In this document: positions 44,087-51,829 of the stretch, piece after piece | Position numbering within the stretch: position 1 is the first letter of the stretch | Layout: each line of letters opens with the position of its first letter | NCBI GenBank assembly: GCA_028714675.1 | Contig: JAQTLV010000001.1 | Location: forward strand, 103,507-167,506 | DNA length: 64,000 nt | Direction: 5' to 3' | Source: Sulfurovaceae bacterium | GTDB taxonomy: Bacteria; Campylobacterota; Campylobacteria; Campylobacterales; Sulfurovaceae | Position numbers and translations under genes: made by a program | The notes under the pieces: model-generated | Database searches by the model: none | Seen by the model: only the letters and a program-made list of their open reading frames with translations | Told to the model about the DNA's origin: nothing

Positions 44087-44636
44087 GATAGCCCCGCGAT
44101 TTAAGTGCTTGACCATTTTCTTTTGATAGTTGCAATGCTTTTTGAAAAAGCGTTATAGATAAAGATGCAATAAGCTTCAATGTGTCCCCTAAATTTCTAG
44201 TATCCATACCTCTGCTTTTGGCAGCCTCATAACTTTCTTGCAATAAACGCATAAAAAGTTCTTTTTTTGCCAAAAAAAGTACGATAAAAAGCTTTATATT
44301 TGATGTGATACCAAATATGCCTATTATGCCATATCTATTTACAAAAGCAAGCGTCATATATGTCAAAACAAAAGAACGCCAAACAAAAACTATTTGATGA
44401 TTGATATCTATATAGCCATTTATATAATAAGTAAAAATACTATTAGTAAGAGCCAATAAAAATGAGAATATAAAGACTGCAAAAAATGAAAATTTTAATA
44501 CAGATATTTTTTCTTTGGAAATTAAAAAAGCAATAATTGTTAAAATAGCAAGGATTTTTATATTTGATACAGAGGCACTAAAAATAAGTAAAATGCCCAG
44601 TATCGCTAAAAGTATTTTACTTTTCTTGTGCTCCAC
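44079..44636 (-). CDS. cbiQ: ECF transporter membrane component
   Basis: A 185-residue CbiQ/NikQ-type T-component, short for the family. It has about four to five helices in the first 120 residues and the coupling helices with the two Ala-x-x-x-Arg-Gly type motifs (EAAKSRGMDTRN and ALKSRGYHG), which contact the ATPase. The gene lies between the small CbiN-like subunit and cbiO. Confidence 0.88.
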   Translation of the reverse strand: MEHKKSKILLAILGILLIFSASVSNIKILAILTIIAFLISKEKISVLKFSFFAVFIFSFLLALTNSIFTYYINGYIDINHQIVFVWRSFVLTYMTLAFVNRYGIIGIFGITSNIKLFIVLFLAKKELFMRLLQESYEAAKSRGMDTRNLGDTLKLIASLSITLFQKALQLSKENGQALKSRGYHG

Positions 44637-44643
44637 GCAAAAC

Positions 44644-44937
44644 CTATTTGTTTTTAATTTTTATATGTTTTAAGGCAAAGAAAAATCCAAAGCTTACTAC
44701 AATTCCAATTGTAGCACTAATTAGAGTGCTTAAAATAGGGCTTAATCCACCAATGTCATAATCAGGAATAGGTGCTTCTATACCTGCATTTGGCATACCT
44801 TTGGGGATATAGCCCACCATAGTTTGAAATTCTTCAACTCCCCACTCGCCCCATGCTGGATATTCACTAATCAAACCAAATGGAGTTAAAGCTAACATTA
44901 CCAATAGAAATATTATTACTTTTTTACGCATTGACAT
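44644..44937 (-). CDS. CbiN/PDGLE-like small subunit of the nickel/cobalt transporter
   Basis: A 97-residue protein with an N-terminal helix (residues 6-24), a periplasmic loop of about 45 residues and a C-terminal helix ending in a basic tail. This is the topology of CbiN/NikN-type or PDGLE-domain helper subunits. The loop contains IPDYDIGGLSPILST. It overlaps cbiM by 14 nt, which supports the role. Confidence 0.8.
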   Translation of the reverse strand: MSMRKKVIIFLLVMLALTPFGLISEYPAWGEWGVEEFQTMVGYIPKGMPNAGIEAPIPDYDIGGLSPILSTLISATIGIVVSFGFFFALKHIKIKNK

Positions 44938-45586
44938 ATGAGGCTCCTTTTACTTTTTCAAAAAATTTCACAACAGCTACTGTTACCAACCCCTCAATCG
45001 CTCCAAATATTAACATATGAGATCCTACCACAGCAGGAATTGTAACACTAAGATCAAAAGGGAAGTAGAGCGCTTTTCCATTTTCTGCAAACAATGCCGG
45101 TTGTATCCCAAGCACTAGAGCAATAGCTATGCTGGCTGCCACCATGCCTCCATAACCAGAAATAAAAAAAGTTACAGATTTCGAAGCTTTATTGTCTAGT
45201 AATTTATACAAATAATAGGATGCAAAAGAGCCTACAAACCCCATAGCAAGAGAGTTTACCCCAAGTGTCAATATTCCACCATCTCCAAACAAGACTGCTT
45301 GAAAAAACAATACAGCACTAATGGCAATAAATGCTGCCCAAGGTCCAAGCAAGATAGCCAATACCGCCATTCCAACAGCATGACCACTAGTACCACCAGG
45401 GATTGGAACATTTATCATCATTATCAAAAACGAAAAAGCAGCCATAGATGATAAAAAAGTTACAGAGTCTTCGCTGCTCTCTAAAAGCTTTTTAGTTTGT
45501 TTTATTCCATACCACCATAGTGGAATAGCTATAGCCAAAGCAATAATAGAGGTTGAGGGCGAAATGAAACCATCAGGAATATGCAT
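44924..45586 (-). CDS. cbiM: Nickel/cobalt-binding membrane subunit (CbiM/NikM)
   Basis: Substrate-specific S-component, 220 residues with about six to seven helices. The N-terminus is the invariant MHIPDGFIS, in which the amino group and His2 hold the metal. SGHAVGMAVLAILLGPW near 75 provides further His ligands. It leads the minus-strand unit cbiM-small subunit-cbiQ-cbiO-hypBCDEA. Nickel rather than cobalt is inferred from the hyp linkage. Confidence 0.92.
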   Translation of the reverse strand: MHIPDGFISPSTSIIALAIAIPLWWYGIKQTKKLLESSEDSVTFLSSMAAFSFLIMMINVPIPGGTSGHAVGMAVLAILLGPWAAFIAISAVLFFQAVLFGDGGILTLGVNSLAMGFVGSFASYYLYKLLDNKASKSVTFFISGYGGMVAASIAIALVLGIQPALFAENGKALYFPFDLSVTIPAVVGSHMLIFGAIEGLVTVAVVKFFEKVKGASYVNA

Positions 45587-45658
45587 AAATTATCCTTTGA
45601 AATTTAATATATTGATATAGTATATATTCTGGCGTAAAAAGAATATTAAAAAAGATAT

Positions 45659-45678
45659 TTCTTATATACTTTAAGGAC
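45659..45678 (-). promoter_or_regulatory. Shared upstream motif, cbiM copy
   Basis: TTCTTATATACTTTAAGGAC, one mismatch from the copy upstream of the porin. TTATATACT occurs again about 22 bp further (45684-45692), two helical turns away, as expected for tandem sites on one DNA face. It lies between cbiM and the divergent zinc-ribbon gene. Confidence 0.5.
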
Positions 45679-45698
45679 TTAATTTATATACTAACAGT

Positions 45699-46316
45699 AT
45701 GAAATGTATATATTGCAACCATCATCATACTTATTCCCTTTGCGATGGATTAAAAAAGTGTGCCAAATGCAAAAGAAAATTTAGTCCTAAAAAACAACTT
45801 TTTATTCAAAATGCAATAGAGTTATTTTGTCAAAATACAAATGCTTTGCAAGCATCAAAGATATTAGATTGTTCTTACCTCAAAATTTCTAACATATTTG
45901 GTCGCTTTAGACATGCAATATCTGTATTTTTGGAAAATGACTTCGAATCAAACAAGGGTAAAATAGTAGAATATGAAGAATTCGTGTATACCCTTAATAA
46001 AAAAAATATTTATGAAACCCAAAGCATATTATGCTTTAGTGATAATCAAACTATATTTACCATACTAATGCCATCCATTGCACTATCTCAAAAACTTACA
46101 AGCGATGAGATTAAAAAGTTTTTTTTATTTCATAAATTTATCAAACTTCAATCAAACCAAACAAAAATTAATGAATTTCGTAGTTTTTTTTCTTTGCATA
46201 TAAAAAATTATAGAGGCGTGAGTAAGCAAAATCTGTTTTATTATATAAAAGAACTCGAGTTTAAATTTAATTATAATGAGCAAGAGAGGATGAAAATACT
46301 GAGTAAACTAATCTAA
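45699..46316 (+). CDS. Zinc-ribbon protein resembling an IS1595-type transposase N-terminus, candidate regulator
   Basis: A 205-residue protein with no close functional assignment. It starts with a zinc ribbon (KCIYCNHHHTYSLCDGLKKC, then KCKRKF), like the N-terminus of IS1595-type transposases, followed by a helix-turn-helix-like stretch (QNTNALQASKILDCSYLKIS) at about 50-70. The catalytic DDE core is not recognisable in the remaining 130 residues, and no terminal repeats surround it. It is divergent from cbiM with 112 bp between, and converges on hypF with a 9-bp overlap. Position and DNA-binding features suggest a domesticated regulator of nickel or hydrogenase genes; this is inference. Confidence 0.55.
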   Translation: MKCIYCNHHHTYSLCDGLKKCAKCKRKFSPKKQLFIQNAIELFCQNTNALQASKILDCSYLKISNIFGRFRHAISVFLENDFESNKGKIVEYEEFVYTLNKKNIYETQSILCFSDNQTIFTILMPSIALSQKLTSDEIKKFFLFHKFIKLQSNQTKINEFRSFFSLHIKNYRGVSKQNLFYYIKELEFKFNYNEQERMKILSKLI

Positions 46317-48542
46317 ATTCATCATGCTGGCAATTTGCCCTAATGCGATACCACCATCATTTGGCGGAATAGCTTGTGCAAAGTATATATTTGGAAATTT
46401 TTCAATCAACAAAGACAATAAAATACGATTTTGAAACACCCCACCACTCAAAACTAAAGGCATATTTTTATAATCTTGTTGCACAAAATTTATTATCTCT
46501 ACGATAGTTCTAAAAAATTTCGAAACTGCTATTTTTTTATCCTTTTCTCTTAGAATGGATTTTATAATTTTGTCTATTTGTATTTTTTTGTTTATTACAT
46601 CAAATTCATAATACTCTTTTATATTTTTATCAAATAACTCTTCAAGTCTCATCCCACTTTCGCCTTCAAAAGTTATAATTTGACATACATTAAGCATTGA
46701 AGCCACTGCATCAAAAAGCCTTCCCATTGATGATGTTTTTGGAGAATTTATTTTCTTTTCATACATAGTGTAGAAATTTTCTAATTCATTTTTTTCAAAT
46801 GCTGATATGACATGATTATTTAAATTTATAGCTTCCTTGCCATATATATCAAATAAAATAGACAATGCAACCCTTCTTGGTTCTTTGATAGCTTTTTCTC
46901 CACCAAGAAGCAGAAATGGCTCAAGTGACAATACTCTGTCAAATCCATTTTTGTTACAGACTAAAAACTCTCCACCCCATAAAGTGCCATCTTCTCCATA
47001 TCCAGTTCCATCAAAGGCTACGCCAAGAACAGGAAGCTCTATTTTGTGTTCAGCTACAACAGACAATATGTGAGCATGATGATGCCATACACCTTGCGTG
47101 TTTTTATAATTTTCTTTGGCAAATTTTGTTGATTCGTATTGTGGATGAAAGTCATACAGAACAATATCTGGTTTAAAATCATAAAGTTTAGTAAATGTTT
47201 CTACATTTGACTTGAGATAATTTACAGATTCTATGTTGCCCAAATCTCCAATATGAGGGGATAAAACTACATCATTGCCAAAACCAATTGCTATTGTGTT
47301 TTTTTGATTTGCACCAAATGCCAAAATATTTTCTTTAAGTACAGAGGGAAGTTTTATTGATAATGGGGCATATCCTCTTGCGCGACGAAGCATAACAGTT
47401 TTTTCTTTAACAACCATCGCGACGCTATCATCACAACCGTTGACAATTTCTCTGTTGTGATCAAGTATGGCATCATAAACATTTTTAAGTTTTTTTAGAG
47501 ATTCTAAATTTATGCATAATGGTTCATCACTTATGTTCGCACTAGTAGCTATCAGCGGACGATTTAATTTATTCATTAATAAAAGATGCAATGGAGTGTA
47601 TGGTAGAAAAACTCCAATTGTATTTATATTTGGTGCAACAAAAGTAGATATTTCTTTTGATATATCAGGCAATGCTTTGAGCAAAACAATAGGTCTTTGA
47701 GGCGAGTTTAGTAATAGTTCTTCATTTGTAGATATTTCTGCTAAATTTTTTGCCATGTTTATATCATTTGTCATTATGGCAAATGGTTTGCTCGGCCTAT
47801 TTTTTCTATCTCTAAGTGTTTTTACAGCATCACTATTTGTTGCATCACACACCAAGTGATAACCGCCAACGCCTTTTATGGCTACAATTTTTCCATTTTT
47901 TATTGCATCAACCGCTTTATCTATAAAAACAGAATACTCTTTGTCGCTTTTTTGCCAAGTGTCATTTTCAAACCAAGATAGTTTTGGACCACAATCAAAA
48001 CATCCTATTGGCTGTGCATGATATCTACGATTTGTTGGGTCATTGTATTCTTCTTTGCAAGCTTTGCACATTTTAAAACTAGACATTGAAGTAAACTCTC
48101 TATCATATGGTAGATTTGTTATGATGGAGTATCTCACGCCACATTGTGTACAGGTAATGAATGGATAGTTAAATCTTCTATTGTTTGGATCAAATAATTC
48201 TGATTGACACTCTTTGCAAACATATAAGTCAGGCGGAATTTTAACTGTTTTTTCTCCACCACTATCACTTTTTTCTATTGTAAAATTTTCAAAAATTTGA
48301 TTGTCAACTTTAATGTGTATTATGTTGTCAATTTGAGATAGCGATGGTTTATGTTTGTTTATTTTGTCTAAAAATTCTTTTAGCTGGACAGTCGTTGCAT
48401 TTATATATATTTCTACACCACTAGCTCCATTGCTTATTTTTCCTTTTAATCCAAGCTTTGAGGCTAAAGTATATATAAATGGGCGGAACCCAACCCCTTG
48501 TACCACGCCATTTATATTTATTTTATATGTAGAATATGTCAT
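46308..48542 (-). CDS. hypF: Carbamoyltransferase HypF
   Basis: Makes the carbamoyl group used for cyanide ligands from carbamoyl phosphate. The 744 residues show an acylphosphatase domain (GVVQGVGFRPFIYTLA, about 10-25), two zinc fingers (CKECQSE ... CTQCGVRY; CKACKEEY ... CFDCGPKL), a YrdC-like domain (KIVAIKGVGGYHLVCDAT) and a Kae1-like domain with the metal motif VWHHHAHILSVVAEH and VLSGGVFQN near the end. It overlaps hydE by 4 nt and ends the hydrogenase operon. Confidence 0.96.
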   Translation of the reverse strand: MTYSTYKININGVVQGVGFRPFIYTLASKLGLKGKISNGASGVEIYINATTVQLKEFLDKINKHKPSLSQIDNIIHIKVDNQIFENFTIEKSDSGGEKTVKIPPDLYVCKECQSELFDPNNRRFNYPFITCTQCGVRYSIITNLPYDREFTSMSSFKMCKACKEEYNDPTNRRYHAQPIGCFDCGPKLSWFENDTWQKSDKEYSVFIDKAVDAIKNGKIVAIKGVGGYHLVCDATNSDAVKTLRDRKNRPSKPFAIMTNDINMAKNLAEISTNEELLLNSPQRPIVLLKALPDISKEISTFVAPNINTIGVFLPYTPLHLLLMNKLNRPLIATSANISDEPLCINLESLKKLKNVYDAILDHNREIVNGCDDSVAMVVKEKTVMLRRARGYAPLSIKLPSVLKENILAFGANQKNTIAIGFGNDVVLSPHIGDLGNIESVNYLKSNVETFTKLYDFKPDIVLYDFHPQYESTKFAKENYKNTQGVWHHHAHILSVVAEHKIELPVLGVAFDGTGYGEDGTLWGGEFLVCNKNGFDRVLSLEPFLLLGGEKAIKEPRRVALSILFDIYGKEAINLNNHVISAFEKNELENFYTMYEKKINSPKTSSMGRLFDAVASMLNVCQIITFEGESGMRLEELFDKNIKEYYEFDVINKKIQIDKIIKSILREKDKKIAVSKFFRTIVEIINFVQQDYKNMPLVLSGGVFQNRILLSLLIEKFPNIYFAQAIPPNDGGIALGQIASMMNLD

Positions 48543-50401
48543 TTTTGGGCATCAGTATAAATAATTCCAAAACCAATGTTTGCCTCATCGAGAGGAAGTT
48601 CTTTATTAAAACATGTGTTGTAGTTTTTAGATATATTTATATATGAATGTTCTAAAAGTTTTAAAGATTCAAACAATGAACCAGTTATACATACAGCACC
48701 AATTTCATGCTCTGACGATATGTGGTCTACTTGTTTTGATAAAAATTCTGCAAAGCTTTCAACTATTCCATAACAAAGTGTCAAATTATCCATATCAGTT
48801 AGTTTAAAGCTCATTGCTGTGCGTATAGTCCACAATACATCTAAAACCTCTCTATTTGCCATAGCTTTAGTTTTATAATCTATTCTTGGCCCTTTTTTTC
48901 CTCTAAAATCTTGAGCCAATTCAATTACTTTTTGCCCAGCTTTATATAAATCATCGCCATTATATATACCTAACATTATTGCTATGGCACCCCAAATTAA
49001 AAATATTTCACCATTAAATTCTTGTGATTTTTTAAATACTATATTTTCACTAAGACCATATCTATTTTTAAAGTTTTTTACAAGCGTTAGGGCTGTTTTG
49101 TCTTCTTTTTCCAAGCTGTCAAAAATTTCTTCCACACTATTAAATTCAAAAGAAAAAAACATATAATCAATAAGACCAAACTTTGGCGAATTAATCATTA
49201 TTTTATTGGGATATTTTTTACTGCAATATAGTCCAATCGAAGTATTTTTCCATAAATTATTTTGAGCTATTACAGAATAAAAAGCACCATGACATGCTTG
49301 AAATTTAATACTTCCAACAGCATTTTCTTCTTGAAGTTTAAAAAGAACAATATCATTTGGAACGATAACGCTTTTATTATTCTCAATATTTATACTATCT
49401 TCGTTTGTATAGGTTGTATACATATCGGTCATCGCATATAAATTTGGTTGTATTTTCCCATTAGTTTTTGCCGTAAAAGGCAATATGCCTCTATCACCCT
49501 TTAAAACAACATTTATTTTATTATTTAAAATACTAACATATAGTGGCAAAGTAGGGTTTATATGTGTAGAGAAGTCAAGTTCAATAGAATGTTGATTTGA
49601 GTCATCTGGTGCGATAAAAATATAATCAATTTGTATCTTTTTCAATTCTTGACATATAAGCTCCAAAATTAAGTCATCACTCATTTTAACATCTATATTT
49701 ATATCTTGGATATATGGGTGTTTTTCTCTAAAGTCCATAGTTACAAAAGTTCTAATTATTGGTTTTTCAAAACTTCCTATGGCTAAAGCTTGTACTTCAG
49801 ATACATCACAAGCTTTATATACTGATGCCAAATCAACACAAAGTACCGTAAATCCATCTAATAATTTTTTGTAATTGTTTTCTGTAAGCATTCCAAGCAA
49901 TACAAAACCATTCATTGTTTTAACCCTGACAATCGCTCCATTTTTGATGACAAAAGCAATGCTCTCAAAAATCTTTTTATTATCATCTTCTATGGTTTTG
50001 GCAAAATTTTTGAAAACAAGAGGGCTTTTTGCTACATCATATCCACAAACTTCGCATTGGATAAAAGGATCATAGAGAGAAATTGCTTTTTTGAGGCATT
50101 GTGGGCAAAATGGTGACTTTGGTTTGCTATCAGTTGTTGATTCATGTGAAACATCATTAGGATATTCCTCAACCACTACCACAGAACTACTTTTTATAAA
50201 TATAGAATGTGGCAATTCGCTTGAAAGCAAATCTGCAAATTCTACCAATTTTGTTTCACTTTCGGAGTTTATATATAAAGATAAATTATCTCCATTTTTT
50301 ACTATTTTTCCATCAAGCATACTTTCTTTTAGTGTTCTAGCAATTATTTTTTCAACTAATTGTGATGTTGATGTGTACTCAAATGAAAATTTTAAAATCA
50401 C
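48539..50401 (-). CDS. hydE: HydE-like hydrogenase accessory protein, apparently a degenerate HypF relative
   Basis: A 620-residue cytoplasmic protein in the position of hydE of Wolinella and Helicobacter hydABCDE operons, where it is needed for hydrogenase activity. It looks like HypF without its catalytic motifs: an N-terminal acylphosphatase-like alpha/beta stretch (1-85), one zinc finger (CPQCLKK ... CEVCGYD, about 97-122), a middle region and a C-terminal ITGSLFESLKLLEHSY that parallels VLSGGVFQNRILLSLL of HypF. No HHHAH motif is seen. It starts at the hydD stop and overlaps hypF by 4 nt. Its biochemical role is unknown. Confidence 0.8.
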   Translation of the reverse strand: MILKFSFEYTSTSQLVEKIIARTLKESMLDGKIVKNGDNLSLYINSESETKLVEFADLLSSELPHSIFIKSSSVVVVEEYPNDVSHESTTDSKPKSPFCPQCLKKAISLYDPFIQCEVCGYDVAKSPLVFKNFAKTIEDDNKKIFESIAFVIKNGAIVRVKTMNGFVLLGMLTENNYKKLLDGFTVLCVDLASVYKACDVSEVQALAIGSFEKPIIRTFVTMDFREKHPYIQDINIDVKMSDDLILELICQELKKIQIDYIFIAPDDSNQHSIELDFSTHINPTLPLYVSILNNKINVVLKGDRGILPFTAKTNGKIQPNLYAMTDMYTTYTNEDSINIENNKSVIVPNDIVLFKLQEENAVGSIKFQACHGAFYSVIAQNNLWKNTSIGLYCSKKYPNKIMINSPKFGLIDYMFFSFEFNSVEEIFDSLEKEDKTALTLVKNFKNRYGLSENIVFKKSQEFNGEIFLIWGAIAIMLGIYNGDDLYKAGQKVIELAQDFRGKKGPRIDYKTKAMANREVLDVLWTIRTAMSFKLTDMDNLTLCYGIVESFAEFLSKQVDHISSEHEIGAVCITGSLFESLKLLEHSYINISKNYNTCFNKELPLDEANIGFGIIYTDAQK

Positions 50402-50943
50402 TATATACCTCTTTTATATGATAGTTTTGCAATATCTTTCAGTAAACATTCTTTTTTAATATGAGACTTTATACCCAAAGAGGTAAGGTGTTTGATAATT
50501 ATGTCTTCCATTAAAACAGAAGCTTTCATAACTTCATCTGTCATTTCAAATGTAGAATTTTCTCCTATCACATATGGGATTACTCCTACTATTTTAGTTG
50601 GTGGCAAGTCGCCCATGAGTTGAATCATTTGTAATGTTTGCAACATCTCAACTTCGTGAGCACTTCCCTGCCATGTTATATTTTCTGGAACAGCTTCAAA
50701 ATCAAAGAAATAAACATCACCTATTTTACCATCATCTGTGTTTACACAGTCTATTAAAATAGTATAATCATATTGCGTAATAGTTGGAATAAGCAGTTGT
50801 GCCAACGTTCCTCCATCTACAATATCAACGGTATGCTCTTGTGATACAAAATCATATTTTTCATCAAGATAGTTTGCGAGATGTGCTCCGATTCCTTCAT
50901 CACCAAACAATATATTTCCTATCCCCAATATCAAGATTTTCAC
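50401..50943 (-). CDS. hydD: Hydrogenase maturation protease (HyaD/HybD family)
   Basis: Endopeptidase that removes the C-terminal extension of HydB after nickel insertion, 180 residues. Nickel-sensing ligands are present: Glu in NILFGDEGIG (residue 16), Asp in TILIDCVNTDD near 65 and His in QGSAHEVEML near 95. It is 178 bp downstream of hydC, past a stable hairpin, and joins hydE at a shared base. Confidence 0.93.
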   Translation of the reverse strand: MKILILGIGNILFGDEGIGAHLANYLDEKYDFVSQEHTVDIVDGGTLAQLLIPTITQYDYTILIDCVNTDDGKIGDVYFFDFEAVPENITWQGSAHEVEMLQTLQMIQLMGDLPPTKIVGVIPYVIGENSTFEMTDEVMKASVLMEDIIIKHLTSLGIKSHIKKECLLKDIAKLSYKRGI

Positions 50944-51084
50944 CTGTTAGCTCCTGTTGTAAAATATTAAAAAAATCTTCATTATTATAAAATAAAAATT
51001 AGATATTTGGGTAAAAATATTTTTACTTAGTATGTAAAGATATTATTTTGACTATTTTTTTAATATTTTATTTTTGTAGTGGTT

Positions 51085-51116
51085 TTTTAATCTCTCCTAT
51101 TCTGGAGAGATTAAAA
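51085..51116. other. Stable hairpin between hydC and hydD
   Basis: TTTTAATCTCTCC and GGAGAGATTAAAA form a perfect 13-bp stem with loop TATTCT, 5 bp after the hydC stop. On the minus-strand transcript no U-tract follows, so it is more likely an mRNA-stabilising or processing hairpin, or a weak attenuator, than a full terminator. It would make hydABC mRNA more abundant than hydDE-hypF. Confidence 0.7.
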
Positions 51117-51121
51117 TAAAA

Positions 51122-51817
51122 TTAGTGTTTTTTCTTCCATTTGAGTCCACTAAATATAGCATCCATCCCACCTTCTTTGCCAAAGATAGAGTTATAAATT
51201 GCCATATACACATGCACTGTAACAAATAAGATGATACCCCATGTTAAAATGTGGTGAAATAGGCGAACGGTAGATAGTCCCCCAAATAGTGATTCAAAAA
51301 ATCTCATAGGACCATTAATTAAGCCACCAAATCCACTATGATAAACATTAGTATACAGAATTAAACCTGTAAGAATAAGTAAAAAAATCATTATATAAAA
51401 ACTAACATAAGCGACAAATTGCAATGGATTGTATGCACCTTTAATCGCTGGGTGTTTTTCTATCAATAGGTAATATTTTATTTGTGCCATCCAAACCTTT
51501 GGATTTAAAAAATCACCTAGTGAAGTTCTTTCATTAGCATGTTGTTTGCTAAAGAAAAATAGGAAAGTTTTATATAAAATAACAGAAATCAACACAAAAC
51601 CAAATATTTCATGCCAGCTTCTAAAAAGTGCATATAAAAATCCAGTTGGTTCAGCGTTAACTGGCGGCGATAAAAATGGATATGCAAGATAAAATCCACT
51701 TACTGCCAATACAACAATAGATAGGGCTCTAATCCAATGTTGCCAACGAAAAGCAACACCAAACTCAACCTCTTCTTCTTTGCATGGTATTTTAAGAGAT
51801 TCGTTTAATTGTGCCAT
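51122..51817 (-). CDS. hydC: Ni/Fe-hydrogenase b-type cytochrome subunit
   Basis: Di-heme cytochrome b that anchors HydAB to the membrane and passes electrons to menaquinone, 231 residues. Four transmembrane helices carry His ligands: RWQHWIRALSIVV (helix 1), FRSWHEIFGFVL (helix 2) and RLFHHILTWGIILFVTVHVYM (helix 4 with two). It follows hydB by 12 bp. Confidence 0.94.
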   Translation of the reverse strand: MAQLNESLKIPCKEEEVEFGVAFRWQHWIRALSIVVLAVSGFYLAYPFLSPPVNAEPTGFLYALFRSWHEIFGFVLISVILYKTFLFFFSKQHANERTSLGDFLNPKVWMAQIKYYLLIEKHPAIKGAYNPLQFVAYVSFYIMIFLLILTGLILYTNVYHSGFGGLINGPMRFFESLFGGLSTVRLFHHILTWGIILFVTVHVYMAIYNSIFGKEGGMDAIFSGLKWKKKH

Positions 51818-51829
51818 TATAAACCTCCT

